Notes: generated by a model from the sequence alone, not told the origin. Numbered from the stretch's first letter, positions 25,412 to 35,376 are shown. The stretch: 64,000 nt of DNA from an uncultured candidate division WPS-2 bacterium (GCA_937927945.1 CALEYW010000043.1:1-64000), one strand, 5' to 3'. Numbers and translations: made by a program.

Positions 25412-27990
25412 ATCACGCGAATCGTTCCGACCCGGCGCGACTGCGCGAAGATCCCGACCGAAAGGTCGTTGTACACCACGCCCGTGTCGCGCGCGTAGGT
25501 GAAGATCGCGTAGGGGCGGATCTCCGGCTGGGTCAGCGCGGAGCCGCGCCGGCGGAACTCCTCGTACGACAACCGCTTGGGAAGCGCATCGGCGGCTTCG
25601 CCGAGGCCGACCCGCGCGCAGCGCAGGCTGAGCGGATCTTCGAAGAACCGCTTGATCCGATTGTTCTCGAGATCCGTCTCGCGCACGCCCGTCCAATCAC
25701 GCCGGCACTCACGGTAATGCCCGAAGCAATACCCGTTGAGGTCGACCGCGAACATCGCTTTGATCGCCGCGTGACGCGGCACCGCCGCGTCGATGAGCGC
25801 ATCGATCCCCTCGTCGACCGCGCGATCGTAACGCGTCTCGAATTTCGGCGGATCGAAACCGCTCGGCGGAACCTTCGTCACGTCGAACAAACGGGCGAGC
25901 CGGGCGATCGCCGGACCGGTCAACTCCACGTAGCGCGTATCGAAGCAGTCGTCGAGCCGAATCGAGCCGTTGGCGATCGCCGCGTCGAACACGGCATCCA
26001 TCTGTGCCGCGACCGCGATCCCGACGTCGCGGATCGTTTCGGCGACGGTGCCGAGCGGGCGGCGCGCGGCGAGCGCATGCGCCCGCATGCCGAGCAGCAC
26101 GAGGTCGAGCCGGCGGCCGTCGGTGGCCGCGGTGTTGTCGCGCTCGACGGTGCGCAGCGCGCTCTCGGTCGCGACGCGCACTTGGGCCAGCGCGGTAAGT
26201 TGCTGTTCGACGATCCCGGCGACTGCGGCGGCCTGCTCGAGCGTGCCGCCGACCTCGCGGCTCAGTTCGCCGACCGTCGCCTGCATCCGCGCGGTCTCGT
26301 CCCGCACCTCGCCGGTCCGGGCGACCGCATCGGCTGTGCGCGCCGACATCGCGCGGCTCGCGTCTGCGACACCGCTGATGACGCCGCCGATTTCCTGGGT
26401 AGCGCGCGACGTGGTGGACGCCAAGCTGCGAATCTCGTCGGCGATCACGCCGAACCCCGCGCCCGCCAGTCCGGCATGCGCCGCTTCGATCGCGGCGTTG
26501 AGCGAGAGAAGTGTCGTTTCGCTCGAGATCGTGTCGATCAACCCGAGGATCACGGTGGCGCGCTCGCCGGCACTGGCCGTCGTCGCGACGGACGCCTCCG
26601 CGTTCTGCACGCTCTCGCGGACGCGAGCGACCCGCTCCAGGCACTCCCGCAGCTCGTCGACGGAATTCGCGAACCCGGCCCGCATCGCGTCCAGCGACGA
26701 GCGCATGCGGTTCGACGCCGTCGACGCCGCGGCGGCACCGGCCGCCGTTTCGTCGATCCCGCTCATGGTCGCGCCGAGCTGCACGTGCAGCGAAGCCAGA
26801 GCGCTTTCGATCGACCGCCATTCGTAGCCGTTGCGGGCGATCGACACGGCGATCGTGGTCACCAGACCGAGAATCTCGCGCTCGTCTTCGTCGATGCGGC
26901 CACGCAGCGCCTCGGCCGCCTCGCGCAAGCCGGCCGGCAGCTCCGAGAGATCGACCGCGGCGTACGTGCCCGTATCGCGCACGTCGCCCAGCCGGTATGC
27001 GCTCACCGTGCCCGCCAGACGCGAGAGCGCTTCGGATATCGCGAGCTGCGCGGCGCGTTCGGCAGCGGTCGATATTTCTTCCGCATGCCGGGCGATCTGT
27101 TCGACGCCGTGCGCCAGCGACGAGAGGTTCGCGCTCTGTTCCGCCGCGATCGCCGCGACGTCTTCGATCGCCCGGTCGAGCTCGCGGACCTGCGCTCGCG
27201 TCTCGGTCGTGCGCGAACGCGCCGCATCGAGATCGCGGGCCAAGCCGCGCACGAGCACGGCGGACTCGGTGATGGCGCTCGCGACCTGTGCGCTCGCGGC
27301 GTGGAACTCTTTCTCGATCGCAGCGACGTTGCGCGCGGAATCGCCGGTCGACGACGCCAGAGTGCGCACCTCTTGCGCGACGATCACGAATCCCTTGCCG
27401 CTCTCGCCCAGGTGCGCCGCTTCGATCGCCGCGTTGATGCCGAGCAGCGTCGCTTGGCGGGCGATGCTGCGCAGCTGATCGAGGAACGCCGCGATCCCGC
27501 GCGCTCCCTGATCGAGCGAAGCGGCGAACGCGGCGGCTTCTTCGACGCTGCCGCCGAGCGCGTCGAGCTGGGAGAGCACGGTGGCGATCCCCACGTCGTA
27601 GCGGTCGGCGGAAGCGGCCATGGTCGTGGTGAGGACGTGCAACTGCTCAGTGGTGTCCGCGACGTGCGCGGCGCCGCGATCGATCTCGCCGATCGCGGCG
27701 GCCGCTTGCTCAACCACCGCGCTCTGCTCCGCGGTGTTCGCAACGACCTCGGCCAGCTGATCGGTATTCAGCGAGGCGGTTTCCACTGCCGCATGGACGA
27801 TCTCGCGAAAATCGAGCATCTCCCGCCGCAGCGCGGCGAGAAACCGCTCGACGATCGCGGCGTCGTGCGGGACCAAACCGACATCGGCGAGGTCTTGGGT
27901 GAGATCGCGGCTCTGCGCGAGGCGCCGTAACACGGCCGCGCCCCGCGCTTCAACCTCGTCTCCCCGCGGCTCGGGGATCCGTTCCACCAT
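25390..27990 (-). CDS. Soluble receptor with two MCP signalling domains and a C-terminal sensor-like domain
   Basis: An 866-residue protein with no membrane segment. Two methyl-accepting chemotaxis hairpins lie in tandem, with their conserved NAAIEAAH cores at N186 and N498 (LLGINAAIEAAH and LLSLNAAIEAAH). Long helical coiled regions flank both. The last 200 residues match the cache-like C-terminal domain of some soluble MCPs (KFETRYDRAVD, VDLNGYCFGHY, ENNRIKRFFEDP, YARDTGVVYNDLS). MCPs act through CheA and CheW; none is in the window. ATG 27990 chosen; upstream frame is shadow of the EAL gene. Confidence 0.85.
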   Translation of the reverse strand: MVERIPEPRGDEVEARGAAVLRRLAQSRDLTQDLADVGLVPHDAAIVERFLAALRREMLDFREIVHAAVETASLNTDQLAEVVANTAEQSAVVEQAAAAIGEIDRGAAHVADTTEQLHVLTTTMAASADRYDVGIATVLSQLDALGGSVEEAAAFAASLDQGARGIAAFLDQLRSIARQATLLGINAAIEAAHLGESGKGFVIVAQEVRTLASSTGDSARNVAAIEKEFHAASAQVASAITESAVLVRGLARDLDAARSRTTETRAQVRELDRAIEDVAAIAAEQSANLSSLAHGVEQIARHAEEISTAAERAAQLAISEALSRLAGTVSAYRLGDVRDTGTYAAVDLSELPAGLREAAEALRGRIDEDEREILGLVTTIAVSIARNGYEWRSIESALASLHVQLGATMSGIDETAAGAAAASTASNRMRSSLDAMRAGFANSVDELRECLERVARVRESVQNAEASVATTASAGERATVILGLIDTISSETTLLSLNAAIEAAHAGLAGAGFGVIADEIRSLASTTSRATQEIGGVISGVADASRAMSARTADAVARTGEVRDETARMQATVGELSREVGGTLEQAAAVAGIVEQQLTALAQVRVATESALRTVERDNTAATDGRRLDLVLLGMRAHALAARRPLGTVAETIRDVGIAVAAQMDAVFDAAIANGSIRLDDCFDTRYVELTGPAIARLARLFDVTKVPPSGFDPPKFETRYDRAVDEGIDALIDAAVPRHAAIKAMFAVDLNGYCFGHYRECRRDWTGVRETDLENNRIKRFFEDPLSLRCARVGLGEAADALPKRLSYEEFRRRGSALTQPEIRPYAIFTYARDTGVVYNDLSVGIFAQSRRVGTIRVIYDADVV

Positions 27991-28073
27991 TGCGTCTAGT
28001 ATCGGCGAGTTGGCCGAGGATTGCCAGCCCGCGAGGTTCGCGCGTCGTAAAGAAAGTGAGCCGTCCCCCGGGC

Positions 28074-29858
28074 TCAGCCGGCGAGCAAGCGCAACAGGGT
28101 GTCCTCCGGAGCCGGTCGCCCGTACAGAAAACCTTGCGCTCGGTCGCAGCGCTCGTCGTCCAGCCACGCACGCTGCGCCTCGGTCTCGACGCCTTCGGCC
28201 TGCACGACCCGACCCAGCCGGTGGGCCAGAACGATCGTCGCGCTCGCGATCGCCGTCGCTCGGGCGTCGTGTTCCAACGCCGCGATGAACGAGCGGTCGA
28301 TCTTGACGATGTCGGAGGGGAGATCGCGAAGATACGACAGCGACGAATACCCCGTACCGAAGTCGTCGAGCGCGACGCGCACGCCGAGCGCACGGCACTC
28401 GGAGAGCACGGCCGTGACGGCGGCGAGGTCGCGCAGCGCCGCGGTTTCGGTGATCTCCAGCTCCAGGGCCGCCGGGGGAACCCCGGCCTCGCGCGTGGCG
28501 AAACGTAGCCGGTCGATGAACGCCGTGTCCTGCAACTGGGTACTCGCGACGTTGATCGCGACGGCGATGCCATACCCGGTGTCGGCAAGCTGCCGGGCCA
28601 GCCGCGCCGCCCGCCGCATCACCCACATTCCCAGCGCGACGACGGAGTCGTTCTCTTCGGCCAGCGGGATGAACGCATCGGGCTGCAGCAGCCCGTACAC
28701 GGGATGCTGCCAGCGCACCAGCGCTTCCACGCCGCAGATCGCGCTGTCACGAACCGTGACGACCGGCTGAAAGTGGAGCAGGAGTTCATCGCGCTCGGCG
28801 ACGCCGCGCAAGTCGTCGAGCAGCCGGCGGCGCCGCAATCCGGCACCGTCGGCTTCCGGTGCGGTGCGATGCGCCGGCGCGCGCGACTGCGCCTCACGAA
28901 CGGCGTCGATCGCGCGCAGGAGCGTCACCCCTGCGGGCTCGGCGTCACGTGCCATGGCGATGCCGAGCGCCGGCAACACGACGATCTGGCGACCGTCGAG
29001 GTCGAACGGAGCGGCGAACGCGCAACGAACGGCGTCGGCAAGGGCCTCCGCATCGACGGGCGTCGCTTCATCGCCGACCAGGAAGAAGTCGACGTCGACG
29101 CCGCGATAGGTGGCGAAGCGAGCCGCCTGCGCGATCCCTTCGATCCGCCGCGCGGTCGCGGCGACGACGGCCGCGCCACGACTGTGGTCGAACGTCGCGA
29201 GCAGTCCGCCGATGTCGACGTGGAGCGCCAGCAGCGCGAACGGCCGGCGTGCGGTGGCCAAGTCCGCGCAGCGCTCCCGCAGACGTTCTTCCATCGGGAG
29301 GCCCGTAAGCCGGCAGTGAAAGGCAAGGCGCTCGATCGAGCGCTCCTGCATCTCGTCACGCAGCGACTGCGCGAACAGCGCGGCGAGCAGTTCCACGTAG
29401 GCGAGATCGTCGTCGGCGAACGGATGCGGTTGTGCGGTGCCGCCGCCCATCGTCAGCACGTACGCGTCGTCGCCAGCAACCCGGATCGGCGTGCCGACGT
29501 AGCGACCGACGTTCCGCTCGCGCACTTGCAGATGGTCCGCGAACTCCGGATCAGCGTTGAGGTCGGCGACGGCGATCGTCGCACCGCGTTCGTACACCGC
29601 GTTCGCCAGCAACTCGCGCACCGGCGTCGGATGCGTGACCGGTTGGCTCGTCTCGCCGCTCAGGTTGAGGGACGTCACCGGATACGCCACGCCGCCGCGA
29701 AACTGCGCCACGGAGCCGAAGTCGAGCCCGAGCGCGGTCAGCGCTTCGGCGAGCAGCGCCTGCCGGTCGCGTTCGACGCTCCCCGTCGACCGCGCGACGA
29801 TGCGGTGCAATGCCGACAGACGTTCGCGCAGGCGAGCCGGATCGGCATGATCGCGCAT
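28074..29858 (-). CDS. GAF + degenerate GGDEF + EAL protein
   Basis: A 594-residue cytoplasmic protein. A GAF domain (about 15-170) is followed by a GGDEF-like domain whose signature is lost (YRGVDVDFFLVG). The EAL phosphodiesterase domain is intact: E378 in GVEALVRW, ELEITE, DDFGTGYSS, KIDRSFI, AEGVET and QGFLYGRP. It should degrade cyclic di-GMP under GAF control. It lies 83 bases upstream of the double-MCP gene on the same strand. Confidence 0.92.
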   Translation of the reverse strand: MRDHADPARLRERLSALHRIVARSTGSVERDRQALLAEALTALGLDFGSVAQFRGGVAYPVTSLNLSGETSQPVTHPTPVRELLANAVYERGATIAVADLNADPEFADHLQVRERNVGRYVGTPIRVAGDDAYVLTMGGGTAQPHPFADDDLAYVELLAALFAQSLRDEMQERSIERLAFHCRLTGLPMEERLRERCADLATARRPFALLALHVDIGGLLATFDHSRGAAVVAATARRIEGIAQAARFATYRGVDVDFFLVGDEATPVDAEALADAVRCAFAAPFDLDGRQIVVLPALGIAMARDAEPAGVTLLRAIDAVREAQSRAPAHRTAPEADGAGLRRRRLLDDLRGVAERDELLLHFQPVVTVRDSAICGVEALVRWQHPVYGLLQPDAFIPLAEENDSVVALGMWVMRRAARLARQLADTGYGIAVAINVASTQLQDTAFIDRLRFATREAGVPPAALELEITETAALRDLAAVTAVLSECRALGVRVALDDFGTGYSSLSYLRDLPSDIVKIDRSFIAALEHDARATAIASATIVLAHRLGRVVQAEGVETEAQRAWLDDERCDRAQGFLYGRPAPEDTLLRLLAG

Positions 29859-29870
29859 GTGCGAACGCGA

Positions 29871-30377
29871 CTACGGGAGCGCCGGCGCGTGCCGGCCGAT
29901 CTCGCGTTGGAATGCCAACGTGATGATGATGAAGGCGACCCCGACCAGCGCGACCGTGCCGCAGTTCAGCGGGAGCTGCGCGCGGGGATCGGCGCCGCCC
30001 GGGAACAGAAAGCGTGCCAAAAGACGCACCGCGAGCGCCGCGATCCAGATGCCGAGCGTGACCCGCGACCCGCGAACGCGCACGGCGTTCCGCTTGTCGG
30101 CCGGCGTGAAGGTCGTATTGCGCACGATCGCGACGCCGGTGACGACGCCGAGCAGCGCCCCAGCAGCCAGAGAGACCAGCATGATGCCGTCGTCGCGACC
30201 GTTGATTCCGGCAGTCAGGACGACGAGATAGGCGGTCAGCGCGACGAAGATCGCCGGGCGGATCCACATGCCCGGCGACGTGATGGTGCGTTCGCGCAAC
30301 TCGCGGAAGGCGAAGCGGAACACGACCAGGACGGTCACTGCGAGCGGCAGCAACGTGGTCAGCGCCCGCGACTCCAT
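29871..30377 (-). CDS. Membrane protein, CcdC/DUF1453-like
   Basis: A 168-residue protein with about five membrane helices and short charged loops (FRELRERT, RNTTFTPADKRNAVRVRGS). The layout resembles CcdC/DUF1453 proteins, but no diagnostic motif is certain. It ends 12 bases before the EAL gene and starts 1 base after the livF stop, so it could be co-transcribed with both. Confidence 0.5.
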   Translation of the reverse strand: MESRALTTLLPLAVTVLVVFRFAFRELRERTITSPGMWIRPAIFVALTAYLVVLTAGINGRDDGIMLVSLAAGALLGVVTGVAIVRNTTFTPADKRNAVRVRGSRVTLGIWIAALAVRLLARFLFPGGADPRAQLPLNCGTVALVGVAFIIITLAFQREIGRHAPALP

Positions 30378-30378
30378 G

Positions 30379-31095
30379 CTACGCCGCGCCGCCGAGATAC
30401 GCCGCGCGGACGGCCTCGCTCGCGGCGAGCTCGGCGGCCGGACCGCTGTGCACGATCGTCCCGACTTCGAGCACGTAGCCGCGTCGGGCGACCGCGAGGG
30501 CCTGGCGGGCGTTCTGTTCGATCAGCAGGATCGTCGTCCCGCGCGCGTTGATGTCGCGGATCACGGCGAAGATCGTCTGCACGAGTTTGGGTGAGAGCCC
30601 GAGCGACGGTTCGTCGAGCAGCAGCACGCGCGGACGCGACATCATCGCGCGCGCGATAGCGAGCATCTGCTGCTCGCCGCCCGACATCGTTCCGGCTTTC
30701 TGCGCGAACCGCTCGCCGAGCCGCGGGAAGATTTCGAGGACCCGCGCGGTATCCTCGGCGATCTCCGCTTTCGACGTGCGCGTGTACGCGCCGAGCTCGA
30801 GGTTCTCGCGCACCGTCATGCGCGGAAAGACGTGGCGGCCTTCGGGCGAGTGGCTGATCCCGGCGCGCACGATCTCGCTCGGAGGGAGCCGGCCGATCTC
30901 GCGGCCTGCGAAGCGAATCGCGCCCGATGCCGGACGGACCAAGCCGCTGATCGCCCGCAGCGTCGTCGTCTTCCCGGCGCCGTTGGCGCCGATCAGCGTC
31001 ACGATCTCGCCCTCTTCGACCGTCAGCGATATCCCCTCGAGCGCCGTGATGCGCCCGTACCTCGCGACCAGGTTGTCGATTTCGAGTAGCGCCAC
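30379..31095 (-). CDS. livF: HAAT-family ABC importer ATPase (LivF), second copy
   Basis: A 238-residue ATPase (from GTG 31095; a GTG ten codons upstream is possible) with Walker A GANGAGKT, signature MSGGEQQ, Walker B LLLLDEPSLGL and ending AYLGG. It is paralogous to the copy at 16356-17099. It is separated from livG by a 165-base gap holding an inverted repeat. Confidence 0.92.
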   Translation of the reverse strand: MALLEIDNLVARYGRITALEGISLTVEEGEIVTLIGANGAGKTTTLRAISGLVRPASGAIRFAGREIGRLPPSEIVRAGISHSPEGRHVFPRMTVRENLELGAYTRTSKAEIAEDTARVLEIFPRLGERFAQKAGTMSGGEQQMLAIARAMMSRPRVLLLDEPSLGLSPKLVQTIFAVIRDINARGTTILLIEQNARQALAVARRGYVLEVGTIVHSGPAAELAASEAVRAAYLGGAA

Positions 31096-31104
31096 GTTAG
31101 CGTC

Positions 31105-31256
31105 CCGCCTCGGGAGTTCGCGCACGAAACCTCACTCGGCTTTTCCCCCGGGCTCTTCGTCGCTCTTCGGTCACAACGCTACGGCGTTGCTCCCTCATCC
31201 CTCCTCGATCCGGAGGAAGATCCTTCGCGATCTTTCGCACGGAACTCCCGAGGCGG
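31105..31256. repeat. 15-bp inverted repeat in the livG-livF gap
   Basis: CCGCCTCGGGAGTTC at 31105-31119 is exactly inverted at 31242-31256, with weaker pairing continuing inward. The two arms span the only sizeable gap in the second liv operon. In RNA this would bring livG and livF ends together as a long hairpin and may tune livF expression or mark a REP-type element. Confidence 0.55.
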
Positions 31257-31260
31257 AACA

Positions 31261-32034
31261 CTACGCCGCATCTCCGGGGGCGCCCAGGTATGCTTCGATC
31301 ACTTTGGGATCGCGGCGGACGTCGGCGGGCAGGCCTTCGGCGATCTTATCGCCATGGTCGAGGACGGTGATGCGCTCGGAGAGTTCCATCACCAAGCCCA
31401 TGTCGTGCTCGATGAGGAACACCGTGACGCCGCGTTCGCGAATCCGGCGAATGAGGACGACCAGCTCGTCCTTCTCGGTCGGGTTCATCCCCGCCGCGGG
31501 CTCGTCGAGCAGCAGCAGTTTCGGGTTCGAGGCGAGCGCGCGGGCGATCTCGAGCCGCCGTTGGAAGCCGTACGCGAGGTTGCGGGCGTAGTTCTCCGCA
31601 TACTTCTCGAGACCGACGAAGCGCAGCAGCTCCAGCGCCCGTTCGCGCGCGACCGCCTCTTCGCGACGCTGGCTGGGCGTGTGCAGCAGCGAGTCGACGA
31701 GGTTCGCTCTCAGTCGCGCGTGTTCGCCGGTGAGAACGTTGTCGATCGCAGACATGAACGCGAAGAGCCGGATGTTCTGAAAGGTCCGCGCGATGCCGAG
31801 CGTCGTGATCGCGCTCGTGCTGCGGCCGGTGATGTCGCTCCCATCGAAGATGATGCGGCCGGCGCTCGGCTTGTAGATCCCGGTGATCAGGTTGAACGCA
31901 GTCGACTTGCCGGCCCCGTTGGGCCCGATCATCGCGACGATCGAGCCGGCATCGATCGAAAAGTTCAGCGCGTTCACCGCGACCAGGCCGCCGAAACGCT
32001 GCGTCACGTCCTGCATCGTCAAGAGCGGCGTCAC
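31261..32034 (-). CDS. livG: HAAT-family ABC importer ATPase (LivG), second copy
   Basis: A 257-residue ATPase with Walker A GPNGAGKS, GIARTFQNIRLF, Walker B LLLLDEPAAGMNP and ending AYLGAPG. GTG 32034 overlaps the livM stop by 4 bases (GTGA). Operon order is the same as in the first cluster. Confidence 0.92.
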   Translation of the reverse strand: MTPLLTMQDVTQRFGGLVAVNALNFSIDAGSIVAMIGPNGAGKSTAFNLITGIYKPSAGRIIFDGSDITGRSTSAITTLGIARTFQNIRLFAFMSAIDNVLTGEHARLRANLVDSLLHTPSQRREEAVARERALELLRFVGLEKYAENYARNLAYGFQRRLEIARALASNPKLLLLDEPAAGMNPTEKDELVVLIRRIRERGVTVFLIEHDMGLVMELSERITVLDHGDKIAEGLPADVRRDPKVIEAYLGAPGDAA

Positions 32035-33119
32035 GTCACGCTCTCCGTGTAGAGGGTCTGCTCGCGCGCGGCCGCCGTGGGATCCTCGTCGGCGGCGTGC
32101 AGCTCCGCTTTGCGCTGGCCGCTCGGAATCAAGCCTTCCGGCCGGAACAGCATCATCATCACCAGGATGACGCCGTAGATCAAGAAACGCGAGTTGGTCA
32201 GGTCGACGTTGATGTTGAGCCCGTGCAAGAAGTTCGTCCCTTGCGGGAGCACGAACCGTTCGAGCGCCGAGAGGATCAGGCTGCCGACGATCACGCCGGG
32301 GATGTTCCCCATCCCGCCGAGCACGAGCATGGCGAGGATGAACACGCTGACGTTGAACCCGAACTGATCGGGCGAGACGAGCTGCAGCTTCGAGGCCAGA
32401 GCACAGCCGGCCAAGCCGCTGAACGAGGCCCCCATCGCGAACGCCGCGAGCTTGGTCGTCGTCGTGTTGATCCCCATGTGCGCGGCGGCGAGCTCGTCTT
32501 CGCGAATCGCCATCCACGCACGTCCCAGGCGGCTGGTGCGCAAGTTGTTCGCGACCCAGACCGCGAGCGCGATCAGGCCGAGGACCATGAAGTAGTACGG
32601 CAGCGCATCGAAGCCGAACTTGTAGCTGAAGATCGCCGGCTGATCGAGCGAGCCGATCCCGTTGGGGCCGCCGGTCCACTGCGAGAGGTTCAGGAACGTC
32701 TGCGGGACGATCTCGCCGAACCCGAGCGTCACGATCGCCAGGTAGTCGCCGCGCAGCCGCAGCGTCGGTGCGCCGAGGAGGATGCCGAACGCCGCCGCGA
32801 TCCCGGACGCGATGAACAGCAGCAGCCAGAACGGCAGATGGATGCCGAACTGCGGTGACGCCAGCATCGCGAACGAGTACGAGCCGATCGCGAAGAACGC
32901 GGCGTACCCGAGATCCAGCAGTCCGGCGAAACCGACCACGATGTTGAGGCCGAGCGCGAGCAGCACGAAGGCGCCGGCGTCGGCCAGGAAGTTCGTGAAC
33001 CCGCCGTTGTGACCGAGGAACGGCAGCACCAGCGCGACGGCGAATGCCAGCGCCGTCTTTCCGCGCTGCGTGCGCAGCGGCGCCGGAAGGCTCGAACCGA
33101 TCCTGGCTGCGAGGCTCAT
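32031..33119 (-). CDS. livM: HAAT-family ABC importer permease (LivM), second copy
   Basis: A 362-residue permease with about ten membrane helices, LNIVVGFAGLLDLGYAAFFAIG and VLGGMGNIPGVIVGS. It has a charged C-terminal tail of about 30 residues. It overlaps livH by 4 bases and livG by 4 bases. Confidence 0.92.
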   Translation of the reverse strand: MSLAARIGSSLPAPLRTQRGKTALAFAVALVLPFLGHNGGFTNFLADAGAFVLLALGLNIVVGFAGLLDLGYAAFFAIGSYSFAMLASPQFGIHLPFWLLLFIASGIAAAFGILLGAPTLRLRGDYLAIVTLGFGEIVPQTFLNLSQWTGGPNGIGSLDQPAIFSYKFGFDALPYYFMVLGLIALAVWVANNLRTSRLGRAWMAIREDELAAAHMGINTTTTKLAAFAMGASFSGLAGCALASKLQLVSPDQFGFNVSVFILAMLVLGGMGNIPGVIVGSLILSALERFVLPQGTNFLHGLNINVDLTNSRFLIYGVILVMMMLFRPEGLIPSGQRKAELHAADEDPTAAAREQTLYTESVT

Positions 33120-34039
33120 ACTTTGTTCGGCAGCGCTTCGCCCAGCAGCCCGGACGGACGGAAGATCAGCACGATCACGAGCACCGAGAAGACGACGACG
33201 TTCGACCACTGATCGCCGATGAATTGCGTCGTCATCGCCTCGATCAGGCCGATCAGAAAACCGCCGAGCATCGCGCCGGCCAGGTTACCGATCCCGCCGA
33301 GGACCGCGGCGGTGAACGCCTTGAGCCCGGCGCCGAACCCGTTGAAGAACCACGTCGAACCGTAGTAGACGCCCGAGACGAATCCGGCCGCTCCGGCGAG
33401 GGCGGAACCGATCAGGAACGTCAGCGCGATCGTCGTGTTGATGTCGATGCCCATCAGCTGCGCGGCATCCTTGTCCTGGGCGGTCGCCCGCATCGCCTTG
33501 CCGAGCTTCGTGTTGTAGACGAAAGCTTGCAGCACGACCATCAAGACGATCGCCAGCAGGATGACCATGACTTGCTTGGCCTGGATCGTCACCGCGCCCA
33601 GCGTGAACTCGGGGTTCGGGATCACCGCCGGGAACGGGATCGGCGATGGACCCTTCCAGTACAGCATCAGGTTTTCGAGGATGAACGACATCCCGATCGC
33701 CGTGATGAGCGGTGCGAGCTTGGGCGCGTTGCGCAGCCGCCGGTAGGCGAGCCGCTCGATGATCACGCCGGTGAGCCCGCACAAGATCATCGCGCCGAAG
33801 ATCGTGACCGCTACGACCACGATCAGCATCGGCCCGGTCACGACGCCGGTGACGCCGAGCAGCGTGAGGATCGCCAGCGAGAAGAACGTGCCGAGCGTGT
33901 AGACGTCGCCGTGCGCGAAATTGATCAGCTCGATGATCCCATAGACCATCGTGTAGCCGAGCGCGATCAACGCATAGATTCCGCCCAGCGAGAGCCCGTT
34001 GACCAACTGCTGGGCGAAAAGAACCGGGTCGAAGTGCAA
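33116..34039 (-). CDS. livH: HAAT-family ABC importer permease (LivH), second copy
   Basis: A 307-residue permease with family motifs YTMVYGIIELINFAHGD, MRATAQDKDAAQLMGI and LGGIGNLAGAMLGG. The start is TTG 34039 in TTGCACTTCGAC, the same N-terminal peptide as the first livH. It follows the binding protein gene by 10 bases. Confidence 0.92.
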   Translation of the reverse strand: MHFDPVLFAQQLVNGLSLGGIYALIALGYTMVYGIIELINFAHGDVYTLGTFFSLAILTLLGVTGVVTGPMLIVVVAVTIFGAMILCGLTGVIIERLAYRRLRNAPKLAPLITAIGMSFILENLMLYWKGPSPIPFPAVIPNPEFTLGAVTIQAKQVMVILLAIVLMVVLQAFVYNTKLGKAMRATAQDKDAAQLMGIDINTTIALTFLIGSALAGAAGFVSGVYYGSTWFFNGFGAGLKAFTAAVLGGIGNLAGAMLGGFLIGLIEAMTTQFIGDQWSNVVVFSVLVIVLIFRPSGLLGEALPNKV

Positions 34040-34049
34040 GCCTGGTGAC

Positions 34050-35300
34050 CTAGCTCTTCAGTTGAATGACGTCGATCACGACCTTTTTTCCGCCTCGCAC
34101 GTTGAGCAGCGAGAGGACGGGGGACGTGGTGTCACCGTTGGCGTCGAATCCGACCTTGCCGATCGGCGACTCGAACTCTTTGGTCGCCGCGATATATTTG
34201 AGCACGTCGCCGCGGGTCGGCATCTTGCCGCCGTTATCGGCGATCGCTTTCTCGAACGCGGCGATCTCGATCTTCGCCGCGGTGTACGCGTTGGCGGAAT
34301 ACGGGCCGACGTCGCTCTTGAAGCGCGCCTTGTACGCATCGACGAACGACTTCGCCGAGGGGAGTTTCGTCGCGTCCGGCGACGCCACGGTCATGTACGA
34401 ACCGTTCGCCGAGTCGCCGGCCTGCTTCTCGAACTCGTCGTCCGAGATGCCGTCGCCGCCGAGGAACGGCGTCTTCCCCAGGCCGACGTCGGCCATCTGG
34501 CGCCGGATCAGCCCGCCGCCGGTCGACGTGTTGCCGCCGAAGAAGACCGCGTCCGGGTTCTGCGCTTTGATCTTGGTGAGCAGCGCCTTGAAGTCGACTT
34601 GGTTCGCGGTGATGTGCTCGTGGCCGAGCACGGTGCCGCCGAGCTGGCGGAACGACGCGTCGAACACGTCGGCGAGCCCCTTCCCGTACGTCTCGTTGTC
34701 GTCGATGACGAAGATCTTCTTCAGCTTCAGCCGGTCGGAGGCGACCTGAGCCAGCGCGGCGCCTTGCTTGGCGTCGCGGGTGCACACGCGGAAGTACGAG
34801 TTGACGTCGGGGTGCGCGGTGCGCAGCTTCTTCGCGTCCTCACCGATCGTCAGGCCGTCGTTGGTGTTCGAGGGCGAGATCTGTGCGAGGCCGGCGTCGT
34901 TGGTCAGCGGGATCTCGGACTTGGCGACGTTCGAGTTGAACGGGCCGACCATCGCGAGCACGGCCGAGTCCGAGATGAACGTCTTGACGTTCTGGGCGCC
35001 GGCCGCCGGGTCATGCTTCCCTTGCACCGCGTCGTCCAGCAGCGACGTGTCGAGCTTGAACTTGCCGCCGGCGAAGCCGTTCTGGTTGGCTTCCTCGACC
35101 GCCAGGACGGCGCCGTTCTGGGTCGGGAGCCCGATCGAGGCGTCCGCACCGCTCACCGGCAGGTCGACCCCGATCTTGATCGTGCCGCCCGACGCCCCGG
35201 AGGACGCGGAACTGCTCGACGAGGAGCCCGAGGAAGTGCACGCCGACAACGATGCCGCGAGGGCGACCGCGAGAATGGCCTGGGGGACGGACAAACGCAT
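34050..35300 (-). CDS. Substrate-binding lipoprotein of the second Liv-type importer
   Basis: A 416-residue type I periplasmic binding protein. The lipobox SLSAC ends the signal peptide near residue 21, followed by a Ser-rich linker and the domain start TIKIGVDLPVSGADASIG. This looks like a general branched-chain or hydrophobic amino acid receptor; no catabolic gene is adjacent. AGGAG 9 bases upstream supports ATG 35300. Confidence 0.92.
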   Translation of the reverse strand: MRLSVPQAILAVALAASLSACTSSGSSSSSSASSGASGGTIKIGVDLPVSGADASIGLPTQNGAVLAVEEANQNGFAGGKFKLDTSLLDDAVQGKHDPAAGAQNVKTFISDSAVLAMVGPFNSNVAKSEIPLTNDAGLAQISPSNTNDGLTIGEDAKKLRTAHPDVNSYFRVCTRDAKQGAALAQVASDRLKLKKIFVIDDNETYGKGLADVFDASFRQLGGTVLGHEHITANQVDFKALLTKIKAQNPDAVFFGGNTSTGGGLIRRQMADVGLGKTPFLGGDGISDDEFEKQAGDSANGSYMTVASPDATKLPSAKSFVDAYKARFKSDVGPYSANAYTAAKIEIAAFEKAIADNGGKMPTRGDVLKYIAATKEFESPIGKVGFDANGDTTSPVLSLLNVRGGKKVVIDVIQLKS

Positions 35301-35376
35301 ACCACGACTCCTGGATTGGGAGCGAATCGGGGTCGGATACGCTTTCACACCCCCCGGAGCCTGTCGCTCGCGCTCC

